From positions 1 through 64,000 of the forward strand of contig CAYVOK010000012.1 of assembly GCA_964453335.1 (NCBI GenBank): a DNA stretch of 64,000 bases, in the 5' to 3' direction. The stretch comes from VGBO01 sp964453335 (GTDB lineage Bacteria; Actinomycetota; Acidimicrobiia; Acidimicrobiales; CAIXPF01). Shown in pieces: positions 52,520 to 60,551 of the stretch. Made by a program: the position numbers and the translations under genes. Positions within the stretch are counted from its first letter, which is position 1; every line of letters starts with the position of its first letter. The notes under the pieces are model-generated. The model worked only from the letters and a program-made list of their open reading frames with translations. It was not told where the DNA came from and searched no databases.

Positions 52520-53613
52520 CGGGCGCCGGTCCGCTCGGCGGACTCGTCGGGCGCTGCGACGTCGTCGTCTGCGTCGGCACCGGCGGGGTGGGCAAGACCT
52601 CGACGGCGGCGGCGCTCGGCGTGGCCGTGGCGGCCTCCGGGCGGCGTGCCGTCGTCGTCACCATCGATCCGGCACGGCGGCTCGCCGACGCGCTCGGCGT
52701 CGGACGCCTCACCAACACACCCCAGCGGATCGAGGGGCTGTGGCCGGGCGCGCTCGACGCAGTCGCGCTCGACGCGACCGCCGCGTTCGACGACCTCGTC
52801 CGCCGCCGCGCCCGTGATTGGGCGCAGGCCGAACGCATCCTCGGCAACCGCTTCTACCGGAGCATCGCGTCGGGCATCGGCGGCACCCAGGAGTACATGG
52901 CGGTCGAACTGCTCGCGGAGCTGCACGGATCGGAGAAGTGGGACGTCGTCGTCGTCGACACCCCGCCGAGTGCGAACGCGCTCGACGCGTTCGACGCACC
53001 CGACCGACTGCGACGGTTCCTCGACCATCGCGTCTACCGGGCGTTGACCGCGTCGGGGACCGGCATCGGACGAGTCGTCGGCCGCACCGCGCACAGCGTG
53101 GTCCGCGCCGCCGGGCGCGTCGCCGGCGGCGAGGTCGTCGACGACGCGATCGCTTTCTTCGCCGCGTTCGACGGCATGGAGGACGAGTTCCGGCGCCGGG
53201 CCCGCGACGTCACCGCGTTGCTCCGGGCGCCGTCGACCGGGTTCGTGCTCGTCACCGCGCCACGCACCGACACCGTCGCCGAGGCCCGGCGCGTCGTCGA
53301 CGCCCTCGCCGACCGGGGCCTGCGCATCGACGTGATCGTCGCGAACCGCACGACCCCCCGGTTCACCGACCGACCGGCGTCGACCCTCGTCGGCGCGGAC
53401 CCCGGACTGCGGACGCTCGCACGGCTCACCGCCCGCCGCGAGGCGGAGGAGGCGTTGCTCGCCGACCTCGCCGGCGGGGCCGCCAGCGGCCCGGTCGTCG
53501 CAGTGCCGCTCCTCGACCGGGAGGTACACGACGTGGACGCCCTCGTCGAGCTCGGTGCGCTCGCGATGGCCGCCCCGCCGATCGCCGCCGGCGGGCCCCG
53601 TCCGGTAGCGTGA
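52516..53613 (+). CDS. Get3/ArsA-like ATPase, subunit B (signature Lys missing)
   Basis: Protein of 365 aa, like Rv3680. The P-loop reads GTGGVGKTS: the catalytic P-loop Lys is intact, but the signature Lys of the deviant motif is Thr. The segments TIDPARRLADALG and VVDTPPSANALD are typical of ArsA/Get3. GTG 52516 overlaps the previous stop. With subunit A it probably makes a heterodimer. Confidence 0.85.
   Translation: MTGAGPLGGLVGRCDVVVCVGTGGVGKTSTAAALGVAVAASGRRAVVVTIDPARRLADALGVGRLTNTPQRIEGLWPGALDAVALDATAAFDDLVRRRARDWAQAERILGNRFYRSIASGIGGTQEYMAVELLAELHGSEKWDVVVVDTPPSANALDAFDAPDRLRRFLDHRVYRALTASGTGIGRVVGRTAHSVVRAAGRVAGGEVVDDAIAFFAAFDGMEDEFRRRARDVTALLRAPSTGFVLVTAPRTDTVAEARRVVDALADRGLRIDVIVANRTTPRFTDRPASTLVGADPGLRTLARLTARREAEEALLADLAGGAASGPVVAVPLLDREVHDVDALVELGALAMAAPPIAAGGPRPVA
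53606..53611 (+). promoter_or_regulatory. -10-like hexamer of the receiver gene
   Basis: TAGCGT ends 9 bases before ATG 53621 and lies over the last codons of the upstream gene. Confidence 0.35.
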
Positions 53614-53620
53614 CGGTCGT

Positions 53621-54019
53621 ATGCGCGTCCTGCTCGCCACCGATGCCGACTGGATCCACGACGAGGTCGACGCGGCGCTCGCCGACGACACCACCGAGGT
53701 GCACCGGGTGCGCCGCGGCGTCGACGTGCTCGAGGCGGTCCGCACCCTCGACCCGGAGTTCGTGGTGCTCGACCTGCAGATCGGGAACTGCGGCGGGGTG
53801 GCGACGTCGTTGCTGCTGCGCCAGGAGGAGGCGACCGGTCGCCTCGGACGCCGGGCGATCGTGCTCCTGCTCGACCGTGCGGCCGACGTGTTCCTCGCCC
53901 GGACCGCCGGCGCCGACGGGTGGCTCGTCAAGCCGCTCGACAGCCTGCGGCTCCGTCGGGCGATGACCCGCACCCTCGCCGGCGAGGCGTACGTCGAGGG
54001 GAGTGCTGCGGCGTCGTAG
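53621..54019 (+). CDS. Stand-alone response-regulator receiver domain
   Basis: CheY-like receiver of 132 aa with phosphoacceptor Asp in FVVLDLQIGN, a Thr/Ala-type switch and the conserved Lys in WLVKPLD. There is no output domain. The histidine kinase is not in the window. It follows the Get3-like pair by 7 bases, so it may share their transcript. Its partner is unknown. Confidence 0.82.
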   Translation: MRVLLATDADWIHDEVDAALADDTTEVHRVRRGVDVLEAVRTLDPEFVVLDLQIGNCGGVATSLLLRQEEATGRLGRRAIVLLLDRAADVFLARTAGADGWLVKPLDSLRLRRAMTRTLAGEAYVEGSAAAS

Positions 54020-54022
54020 TGC

Positions 54023-54028
54023 TAACGT
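54023..54028 (+). promoter_or_regulatory. -10-like hexamer of tRNA-Pro
   Basis: TAACGT, 29 bases before the mature tRNA 5' end; identical to the hexamer before tRNA-Sec. Confidence 0.45.
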
Positions 54029-54057
54029 CGCCGTCCGCACCGCAGGGTGCGACGCAA

Positions 54058-54134
54058 CGGGTGGTGGCGCAGTTTGGCAGCGCGCCTCGTTCGGGACGAG
54101 GAGGCCGGGAGTTCAAATCTCCCCCACCCGACCA
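54058..54134 (+). tRNA. tRNA-Pro (anticodon CGG)
   Basis: Cloverleaf with acceptor CGGGTGG/CCACCCG, discriminator A and encoded CCA. The anticodon arm CCTCG-TTCGGGA-CGAGG has CGG at positions 34-36, and the T loop is TTCAAAT. Confidence 0.95.
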
Positions 54135-54137
54135 GTG

Positions 54138-54163
54138 ACCGGCCCCGCTTCGGCGGGGCCGGT
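54138..54163 (+). terminator. Hairpin after tRNA-Pro
   Basis: 11-bp stem ACCGGCCCCGC/GCGGGGCCGGT closed by a stable TTCG tetraloop, 3 bases after CCA. No U tract. Confidence 0.65.
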
Positions 54164-54180
54164 GCGCGTCCGGGCGTCGC

Positions 54181-54199
54181 GCCGCAGATCGTCTGCGGC
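54181..54199. promoter_or_regulatory. Palindrome upstream of the DUF3499 gene
   Basis: Perfect 8-bp inverted repeat GCCGCAGA-TCG-TCTGCGGC ending 4 bases before the -10-like TACGCT. It covers the -35 zone, so it may be an operator rather than a terminator. Confidence 0.4.
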
Positions 54200-54203
54200 T
54201 GGG

Positions 54204-54209
54204 TACGCT
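54204..54209 (+). promoter_or_regulatory. -10-like hexamer of the DUF3499 gene
   Basis: TACGCT ends 6 bases before ATG 54216. Confidence 0.45.
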
Positions 54210-54215
54210 CCCCCC

Positions 54216-54863
54216 ATGCGCACGAGGTGTGAGCGTCGCAGTTGCACGGCCGTCGCGACCGCGGCGGTCGCCGTCGACCCGCCGAACCAGACGGTGTGGA
54301 TCGGCGATCTCGAGGGGAGCGCCCCGCACGTCACTGTGTTCTGCACGGCATGTGCCGACGCCCTCCTCGTGCCGTCGGGCTGGCACCGACGCGACGTGCG
54401 CGAGTCGCCGCGCCTGTTCGCCGACCGGGTGATGCCGTGGGAGAAGGCAGCCGCCGAACTGGCCGCACGGAACGCCGGACCGACGGACGCCGACCCTGCG
54501 GAGGCCCCGGCGAAGCCGAAGCGCAAGCGGACGACGACGAAGCGGCCGAAGGCGATCGAGGGGGATGCCACGGCGGAGGAATCCGTGCAACGGGCACCCC
54601 GCGCACCGCGCACCGCCACGACCCGCCCGACGAGCGGCCGACGCAGCGCAGCCGAAGACCCCGCGCAGCAGCGCTTCAACGTCGCCGTGACCGCACCCAC
54701 CGACGAGGCCGTCGAGGAGACCGTCGAGGAGACCCCGCCGGCGGCGCGCCTGCTCGCGGTCATGCCCGCCGAGGCACAGGAGACGGACGAGCCGATGCTG
54801 AATCCGTCGTCGGTGACACCGCTCCTCGCCCGGGCGTTCAACCAGCACCGTCCGACCCGCTGA
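54216..54863 (+). CDS. DUF3499-family protein with a disordered tail
   Basis: Protein of 215 aa. The N-terminal 75 residues match the actinobacterial DUF3499 family: Cys-rich (RCERRSC near the start; VFCTACADAL), probably zinc-binding. The rest is low-complexity, rich in K, R, P, T and E, and likely disordered. Function unknown. Confidence 0.75.
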   Translation: MRTRCERRSCTAVATAAVAVDPPNQTVWIGDLEGSAPHVTVFCTACADALLVPSGWHRRDVRESPRLFADRVMPWEKAAAELAARNAGPTDADPAEAPAKPKRKRTTTKRPKAIEGDATAEESVQRAPRAPRTATTRPTSGRRSAAEDPAQQRFNVAVTAPTDEAVEETVEETPPAARLLAVMPAEAQETDEPMLNPSSVTPLLARAFNQHRPTR

Positions 54864-54875
54864 CCGGGCGCCGGT

Positions 54876-55808
54876 TCAGGGTTCGAGGACGACCTTCACC
54901 GCACCCGTCGACTTGTCCCCGGCCACACGGAACGCCGTGGCCGCGTCGTCGAGCGGGAACCGGTGGGTGACGAGCGCGTCGGCGAGACCGGGGAGCTCGG
55001 CGAACACCCGGACCGCCGTGTCGATCTCGCGTTCACCGCCGTGGTGGCCGTAGTAGATCGCCGGCAGCAGCCGTAGTCCCTTCAGCTGGAACGCCAGTCC
55101 GGGTAGCGTCACGTCGCCCCAGTAGGTGCCGGCGACGACGAGGTCGGCACCGGGGCGGGCGACCTTCACCGCCTGTGCCAGTGCCGAGGTCGTGCCGGCA
55201 CCGTCGACGACCACGTCGTACCCGCGACCGACGGTGCGGCCGAGACCCAACTTCTCGGCGGCCTCTGCCTGCACGTCGTGACGTGCGGCGATGTCGACGG
55301 TCGCCCCGTACGCCCGGGCCACCGCCCCGGCGACGAGGCCGACAGTGCCGGCGCCGATCACCGCGACCCGCATGCCGGCGGCGATCGAACCGACGTTGCA
55401 GGCGTGCACACCGACCGCGACCGGCTCGACGAGGCACGCGATCGCCGGGTCGGTGCCGGCCGGCAGCTCGACGACGGCGGCCGGGTCGACGAGCACCCGG
55501 TCAGCCATCCCGCCGTCACGGGCGATCCCGACGATCGCCGACGTACCGACGCTGCACAGGTCACCGCGCCCCTCGAGGCAGCGCTCGCACGTCCCGCAGT
55601 GGAGCAGCGGGCTGAAGGTGACGGGTCGACCGTCGAGCAGCCCCCCGATCTCGTGGCCGAGGGTCGTCGCCCGGGGACCGAGGTCGACGAGGTGCAGGTC
55701 CGACCCGCAGATGCCGGCGCTCACCACGTCGATCAGGACACCCGGTCCGTCCGGCTCGGGGACCTCCGTGACCTCGACGCCTCCGGTCCCGACCCGCACA
55801 CCGCGCAT
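54876..55808 (-). CDS. Zinc-type alcohol dehydrogenase (MDR family)
   Basis: MDR oxidoreductase of 310 aa resembling sorbitol/threonine-dehydrogenase-like proteins. It has GICGSDLH (catalytic-zinc Cys), TLGHEIGG, the structural-zinc cysteines CGTCERCLEGRGDLC and the nucleotide motif VIGAGTVGLVAG. The substrate is unknown. ATG 55808 begins with a family-like strand; an in-frame ATG at 55853 would add 15 residues. Confidence 0.88.
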   Translation of the reverse strand: MRGVRVGTGGVEVTEVPEPDGPGVLIDVVSAGICGSDLHLVDLGPRATTLGHEIGGLLDGRPVTFSPLLHCGTCERCLEGRGDLCSVGTSAIVGIARDGGMADRVLVDPAAVVELPAGTDPAIACLVEPVAVGVHACNVGSIAAGMRVAVIGAGTVGLVAGAVARAYGATVDIAARHDVQAEAAEKLGLGRTVGRGYDVVVDGAGTTSALAQAVKVARPGADLVVAGTYWGDVTLPGLAFQLKGLRLLPAIYYGHHGGEREIDTAVRVFAELPGLADALVTHRFPLDDAATAFRVAGDKSTGAVKVVLEP

Positions 55809-55862
55809 GCGGCGCACGTTACCGGAGGCCTCGGGAGTCGGAGCGCCTGTCATGATCTCGCC

Positions 55863-56111
55863 ATGACGCTCGACGAGGTGCAGCAGCTGATGGAGGAGCA
55901 GTTCGGCGACCAGGACCGGGCGCGGGGGATGGCCGCGAGCGTCGCGTGGTTGTGCGAGGAGGTCGGCGAACTCGCGCAGGCCGTGCGCAAGGGCACACCT
56001 GCCGAACAGTTGCACGAGCTCGGCGACGTGATCGCCTGGACGGCGTCGATCGCGAACCAGCTCGGTTTGTCACTCGACGAGGCGATGGCCCGCTACCGGA
56101 CCCCGGCCTGA
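55863..56111 (+). CDS. MazG-like nucleotide pyrophosphohydrolase
   Basis: Small all-helical NTP-PPase-like protein (82 aa) with the MazG metal ligands in LCEEVGELAQAV and ELGDVIAWT (ExxE...D). It probably cleans up non-canonical NTPs. It starts 54 bases from the divergent dehydrogenase start, and its stop is 4 bases from the convergent asd end. Confidence 0.8.
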   Translation: MTLDEVQQLMEEQFGDQDRARGMAASVAWLCEEVGELAQAVRKGTPAEQLHELGDVIAWTASIANQLGLSLDEAMARYRTPA

Positions 56112-56115
56112 CCGC

Positions 56116-57135
56116 TCAGCGGCGGGCGAGCAGTTCGGCGATCTCGACGGCGTTGAGCGCCGCACCCTTGCGCAGGTTGTCGTTCGACACGAACAGTGCG
56201 ATGCCGTGCTCGACGGTCTCGTCGGCCCGGATCCGTCCCACGTAGGACGGGTCGCGGCCGGCGGCCATCAGCGGGGTCGGCAGGTCGGTGAGCACGACAC
56301 CGGGGGCGTCACGGAGGACCTCGGTTGCCGCCTCCGGGCTGATCGGGCGGGCGAACTCGGCGTTGATGGCGAGCGAGTGCCCGGTGAACACCGGGACGCG
56401 CACACACGTGCCGGACACGAGCAGGTCAGGCAGATCGAGGATCTTGCGGCTCTCGTTGCGGAGCTTCTGCTCCTCGTCGGTCTCGCCGCTGCCGTCGTCG
56501 ACGAGCTTCCCGGCGACGGGCAGGACGTTGAACGCGATCGGTGCAGGGAACTTCGACGGTGCGGGGTACGGCAGAGCGTCACCGTCGAAGGTGAGCTCCG
56601 CGCCCCGGGCACCGACCGCAGCGATCTGGGTCGCGAGCTCCTCGACACCGGCGAGCCCGCCGCCCGACACCGCCTGGTAGGAGGCGATACGGAGCTTGGT
56701 GAGCCCGGCGAGCCGGTCGAGGGGCCGCAGCACCGGCATGGCCGCCATGGTCGTGCAGTTCGGGTTTGCGACGATGCCCTTCGGGATCGACGCGAGTGCG
56801 TCGTCGTTCACCCCGGCGACGACGAGCGGGACGTCCGGGTCCATGCGCCAGGCGGAGGAGTTGTCGACGACGATCGGCCCCTGGGCGGCGACCTTCAGCG
56901 CGATCTCACGCGAGGTCGTCGCACCGGCGGAGAACAGGGCGACGTCGAGACCGCTGTAGTCGGCTGTCGCTGCGTCCTCGACGACGACGTCGGTGCCGTT
57001 CCAGGAGATGGTCCGACCGGCCGATCGCGCCGAGGCGAAGAGCCGGAGGGTGGTGACGGGGAAGTTGCGCTCGGCGAGGATGTCCAACATGACCCCGCCC
57101 ACCTGACCGGTGGCGCCGACGATGCCGATGTTCAT
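56116..57135 (-). CDS. asd: Aspartate-semialdehyde dehydrogenase
   Basis: Asd (339 aa) reduces aspartyl phosphate to aspartate semialdehyde for Lys, Thr, Met and diaminopimelate. It has the N-terminal GATGQVG cofactor loop and the catalytic Cys in NPNCTT, then SYQAVSGGG. It follows the aspartate kinase gene by 16 bases, yet TAGCCT 8 bases before its ATG suggests a promoter of its own as well. Confidence 0.95.
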   Translation of the reverse strand: MNIGIVGATGQVGGVMLDILAERNFPVTTLRLFASARSAGRTISWNGTDVVVEDAATADYSGLDVALFSAGATTSREIALKVAAQGPIVVDNSSAWRMDPDVPLVVAGVNDDALASIPKGIVANPNCTTMAAMPVLRPLDRLAGLTKLRIASYQAVSGGGLAGVEELATQIAAVGARGAELTFDGDALPYPAPSKFPAPIAFNVLPVAGKLVDDGSGETDEEQKLRNESRKILDLPDLLVSGTCVRVPVFTGHSLAINAEFARPISPEAATEVLRDAPGVVLTDLPTPLMAAGRDPSYVGRIRADETVEHGIALFVSNDNLRKGAALNAVEIAELLARR

Positions 57136-57143
57136 GGCGGGTC

Positions 57144-57149
57144 AGGCTA
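57144..57149 (-). promoter_or_regulatory. -10-like hexamer of asd
   Basis: TAGCCT on the minus strand, 8 bases before ATG 57135 and overlapping the end of the aspartate kinase gene. Confidence 0.35.
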
Positions 57150-57151
57150 CG

Positions 57152-58366
57152 TCAGACGTCGAGGCCGAACGCCGTGTGGAGCGCACCGACCGCCGCCTCG
57201 AGCTGGCCACGCCGGATCACGCAGCTCGTGCGGATCGGTGACGTGGAGATCATCTCGATGTTGATGCCGGCGGTCGCGAGCGTCTCGAACATGCGAGCGG
57301 CGACACCCGGGTCGGTCTTCATGCCCGATCCGACGATGGACACCTTCGCCATGTCGGCGTCACCGGAGACCTCACGGGCGCCGAGGTCCCCGAGCGCCGC
57401 CCGGGTGGCCTCGAGCGACGCGTCGAAGTTCTCCGCGGGGACGGTAAAGGAGATGTCGGTGAGCCCGCCGTTGCTGACGTTCTGCACGATCATGTCGACG
57501 TTCACACCCCGGTCGGCGAGGGTCCGGAACAGCGTCCCGGCGACACCGGGACGATCTGCGAGCCCGCCGACGGTGATCTTCGCGTCGCTGGTGTCGTGGG
57601 TGACCGCGATGACGCTTGCCTGTTCCATGCTCTCGTCCTCCATCTTCACCCACGTCCCCGGCTCCCACGTGAAGGCCGATCGGACGTGCAGCGGAACGTT
57701 GTAGCTACGGGCGAACTCGACCGACCGCATCGCCGGCTTCGGACAACCGGTCGCGGTCATCTCGAGCAGCTCGTCGAAGCTGACGGTCGCCATCTTGCGG
57801 GCCGCCGGCACGAGCCGGGGGTCGGCGGAGAACACGCCGGACACGTCGGTGTACAGCTCGCAGACGTCGGCGTCGAGCGCGTGGGCGAGGGCGACCGCCG
57901 TCGTGTCGGAACCGCCGCGGCCGAGGAACGTCACGTCGCCCACCTCGGAGAGGCCCTGCGCGCCGGCGACCACCGGGACCTTGCCGGCGGCGAGCGCCTG
58001 GCGGAGGCGGTCGACCCGGATGTCCTCGATCTTCGCGTTCTGGTGGTTGGCGTCGGTGACGAAGCCGGCCTGGCCGCCGGTGAAGCTCTCGGCCTGCAGG
58101 CCCTGGTCGTGCAACGCCATCGCGACGACGGCGACGGCCTTCACCTCACCGGAGGTGATGAGCATGTCCATCTCGCGACCGTCACGGCTGCGGGCGACGT
58201 CGGCGGCGAGGCGCAGGAGCTCGTCGGTCTCCTTGCCCATGGCGCTCACCACGAGCACCACCTGGTTGCCCCGCGCGACGGTGCGGGCGACCTGTTCGGC
58301 GACCTCGCGGATCCTGCCGGCGTCACCGACCGACGTGCCGCCGAACTTCTGCACGATGAGGGCCAT
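57152..58366 (-). CDS. lysC: Aspartate kinase
   Basis: Aspartokinase (404 aa), first step of the aspartate pathway. KFGGTSVGD is at the N terminus, followed by GRGGSDTTAVALA and two C-terminal ACT domains that bind Lys/Thr (TVGGLADRPGVAG; SIVGSGMKTDPGVA). As in other actinobacteria, an internal start could also make a separate beta subunit; no strong internal ribosome-binding site was confirmed. Leadered start with GGGAGACGAG before ATG. Confidence 0.95.
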   Translation of the reverse strand: MALIVQKFGGTSVGDAGRIREVAEQVARTVARGNQVVLVVSAMGKETDELLRLAADVARSRDGREMDMLITSGEVKAVAVVAMALHDQGLQAESFTGGQAGFVTDANHQNAKIEDIRVDRLRQALAAGKVPVVAGAQGLSEVGDVTFLGRGGSDTTAVALAHALDADVCELYTDVSGVFSADPRLVPAARKMATVSFDELLEMTATGCPKPAMRSVEFARSYNVPLHVRSAFTWEPGTWVKMEDESMEQASVIAVTHDTSDAKITVGGLADRPGVAGTLFRTLADRGVNVDMIVQNVSNGGLTDISFTVPAENFDASLEATRAALGDLGAREVSGDADMAKVSIVGSGMKTDPGVAARMFETLATAGINIEMISTSPIRTSCVIRRGQLEAAVGALHTAFGLDV

Positions 58367-58469
58367 CTCGTCTCCCGCAGCGGTCCGACCCCACCCGGGC
58401 CGGACCTCGCTTCCGGGAGCGGGAGGCTAGCGGGTCGTCACGCTCCCCCGGCGGTCGGCGGCGAGCCGG

Positions 58470-58475
58470 TAGCGT
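58470..58475 (+). promoter_or_regulatory. -10-like hexamer of the cyclophilin gene
   Basis: TAGCGT ends 9 bases before ATG 58485. Confidence 0.4.
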
Positions 58476-58484
58476 GACCGACCC

Positions 58485-59303
58485 ATGGGTACCGCGAAGC
58501 GTGCGCGACAGAAGGCGAACCGCCAGGCCCGTCTCGAGGCTGCGGTCGAGGCCCGGCAGAAGGCGAAGACCCGACGGCGTTACCTCGGGTTCGTGCTGAT
58601 CGCCGTGGCGTTCCTCGGCGGTGCGTTCCTCATCAACCGGTTCGCCGGCGACGGAGGCGACGACACCGGCGACGCCGCGACGGCGACGACCGTCGAGGGC
58701 ACGGCGACGACCACCGCCCCGGCAGGGTTCGCGTACGGCATCGGCGCCTGCCCCGCAGCCGGGGCGGAGAAGACCACGACGTTCACCGTGGCACCGAAGC
58801 AGTGCATCGACCCGAAGAAGTCCTACACCGCGGTGTTCGACACGACGGCCGGGTCGATCAGCGTCGAGCTCGACACCGTTCGCACCCCGGGGACGGTGAA
58901 CAACTTCGTCGTCCTCGCCGGCTGGCGGTACTACGAGAACTCACAGTTCTTCCGCACCGACCCGTCGATCGGGATCATCCAGGGCGGCGGGAAGACGAAC
59001 AAGGACACGCCCGGCTACACGATCCCGGACGAGGGTTCGGGCTACACGTACACGCCCGGCCAGCTCGTGATGGCCCGCACGGCCGCACCGAACTCGGCCG
59101 GCGGCCAGTTCTTCTTCACCGTCGACACGAAGGCGTCGGCACTGAACGGCCAGGGGACCTACGTGCCCTTCGGCACCGTCACCTCGGGGCTCGACGTCCT
59201 GCAGAAGATCCTCGCGAGCCACGTCGCCGAGGCGGGCAACCCGCTCGGCGGTGCACCGGATCCGGCCGTGATCGTCCGGTCGGTGACCGTCACCGAGCGC
59301 TGA
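58485..59303 (+). CDS. Membrane-anchored peptidyl-prolyl isomerase (cyclophilin)
   Basis: Protein of 272 aa. A basic cytoplasmic start (KRARQKANRQ) is followed by one span (YLGFVLIAVAFLGGAFLI), a Thr/Ala-rich linker, and an extracytoplasmic cyclophilin domain from about residue 105 (FDTTAGSISVELD, FFRTDPSIGIIQGG, NSAGGQFFFTVD). It probably helps fold exported proteins. Its end overlaps the convergent gene by 14 bases. Confidence 0.9.
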   Translation: MGTAKRARQKANRQARLEAAVEARQKAKTRRRYLGFVLIAVAFLGGAFLINRFAGDGGDDTGDAATATTVEGTATTTAPAGFAYGIGACPAAGAEKTTTFTVAPKQCIDPKKSYTAVFDTTAGSISVELDTVRTPGTVNNFVVLAGWRYYENSQFFRTDPSIGIIQGGGKTNKDTPGYTIPDEGSGYTYTPGQLVMARTAAPNSAGGQFFFTVDTKASALNGQGTYVPFGTVTSGLDVLQKILASHVAEAGNPLGGAPDPAVIVRSVTVTER

Positions 59304-59964
59304 GCGCGTCGGTTCCGATCGTCTCGCCGTCGCGGAACAACTTCACCGCACCGGCTCCCGCGACCCGCCAAGCACCGGACCGGTCGCGCAGCAGCGCCGT
59401 GCGGTCGGGGATCCCGGCGACGACGAGCCCGCGGGGTGCGAGCTGCAGCGTGCGTCGCGACTTCTCCGCCGACCATCGGTCGTAACCCGGGATGAGCGTG
59501 AGCTGGTCGGTCAGGCCGAGCCCGACCCCGAAGCCACCCCCACGGGGATCGACCATCGCGTCGCAGAGCACGGCCGCCGACAACCCGGCCGCGGCGACGA
59601 CCGCACCTTCGGCGTGCCCGGCGACGATCGCATCCCACAGCGGCGTGCGACGCAGGGTCGAGAGCAGGTGCATCGGCGAGCCGCCGGCCAGATAGAGGAA
59701 CCGGGCAGCACGGGCCACGGCGACAGGACCGGGTTCCTGTGCGTCCGAGCGGGTGGTGACCTCGAGGACCTCGACCCGCGCGCCGAGCCCGCCGAACCAC
59801 GTCCTGGCCCGTTCGACGACGAGGTCCGGACGTTCGTACGCGGCGGCGGTGGGCAGCACGGTGACGACGTCGGTGCCGGACTCGGCGAGCAGTTCGGCGT
59901 CGAAGTCGCATCCGGGCGTCCATTCGGCGCCGCCGACGAGGGCGAGCGGTCCGCGGCCGGTCAT
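59290..59964 (-). CDS. Peptidase S51-like (cyanophycinase/dipeptidase E class) protein
   Basis: Class I glutamine-amidotransferase-like fold, 224 aa. YLAGGSPMHLL resembles the GGN/GGSQ turn of S51 proteins, and the nucleophile elbow reads AAGLSAAV with a Ser, as in S51. The usual GTSAGA is altered to GLSAAV, so activity is uncertain. The start overlaps the methyltransferase-like gene stop (ATGA), so the two are coupled. Confidence 0.65.
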   Translation of the reverse strand: MTGRGPLALVGGAEWTPGCDFDAELLAESGTDVVTVLPTAAAYERPDLVVERARTWFGGLGARVEVLEVTTRSDAQEPGPVAVARAARFLYLAGGSPMHLLSTLRRTPLWDAIVAGHAEGAVVAAAGLSAAVLCDAMVDPRGGGFGVGLGLTDQLTLIPGYDRWSAEKSRRTLQLAPRGLVVAGIPDRTALLRDRSGAWRVAGAGAVKLFRDGETIGTDALSAR

Positions 59965-60479
59965 CGGGTCACCTCCTCGGGGGTGGGGATCGCCTCGATG
60001 GCCACGAACGGCCGGAGCGGGAGCACGGGTGTCGGCATGGTGAACCTCTCGATGCTGGCGATGACGAGCCCGGCGCTGCGCACGAGCGCCGGGACGGGCA
60101 GGTCGGGGCGGAGGCCGGTGGCACGCCGGACCGCGCCGGCGACCCTCGACTGCAGACGTCCTGCCGTCCCGGCCCGTCGCCGCGGTTCGACGAGCACGAG
60201 CCGCCCGTCGGCGGGGAGCAGCCCGGCGACCCGGGTGAGGACGGCCGCCGGATCGTCGACCCGGGCGAGGACGGTGACACCGACGACGGTCGTCCCGGCT
60301 GCGAGGACGGTGTCGGGCGCGGTGTCAACGAGTTCGGCGAGGTCGACGACCGGACCGGGAACCCGACAGGCGGCGGCGCGGCGTGCGTCGAGCACGGCGA
60401 GCGCAGCCCGGCCGAGCCCGTCACGCCCCACAGCACGGCCGACGGGCCCGCGCAGCACGGTGGGGACGGTCCTTCGCAC
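59961..60479 (-). CDS. SAM-methyltransferase-like protein (partial fold)
   Basis: Protein of 172 aa resembling the C-terminal half of a class I methyltransferase: a VVDLAELVD strand, LLPADGRLVLVEP (the motif after the SAM site) and a C-terminal sheet. No glycine-rich SAM motif I is evident, so it may be a degenerate member. The start GTG 60479 is set by TAGCGT 7 bases upstream; an earlier GTG falls inside that hexamer. Confidence 0.5.
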   Translation of the reverse strand: MRRTVPTVLRGPVGRAVGRDGLGRAALAVLDARRAAACRVPGPVVDLAELVDTAPDTVLAAGTTVVGVTVLARVDDPAAVLTRVAGLLPADGRLVLVEPRRRAGTAGRLQSRVAGAVRRATGLRPDLPVPALVRSAGLVIASIERFTMPTPVLPLRPFVAIEAIPTPEEVTR

Positions 60480-60486
60480 GGCCCGC

Positions 60487-60492
60487 ACGCTA
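60487..60492 (-). promoter_or_regulatory. -10-like hexamer of the methyltransferase-like gene
   Basis: TAGCGT on the minus strand, 7 bases before GTG 60479. Confidence 0.4.
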
Positions 60493-60551
60493 CCGGCGCG
60501 GGCGGTCGACCCGGGGCCGGTCGTGTCCCGGTGGCCTGCGAGACTGGCGGC

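Noticed and set aside
51512..53613. Arsenite efflux ATPase (ArsA) for arsenic resistance together with arsM
   Set aside because: The pair is two separate single-domain genes 15 kb from arsM, with no arsB, arsD or arsR nearby; it fits the Rv3679/Rv3680-like pair better.
54181..54199. Palindrome read as a second tRNA terminator
   Set aside because: A stronger TTCG-loop hairpin lies directly after the tRNA; this one abuts a -10-like element, so an operator role seems more likely.
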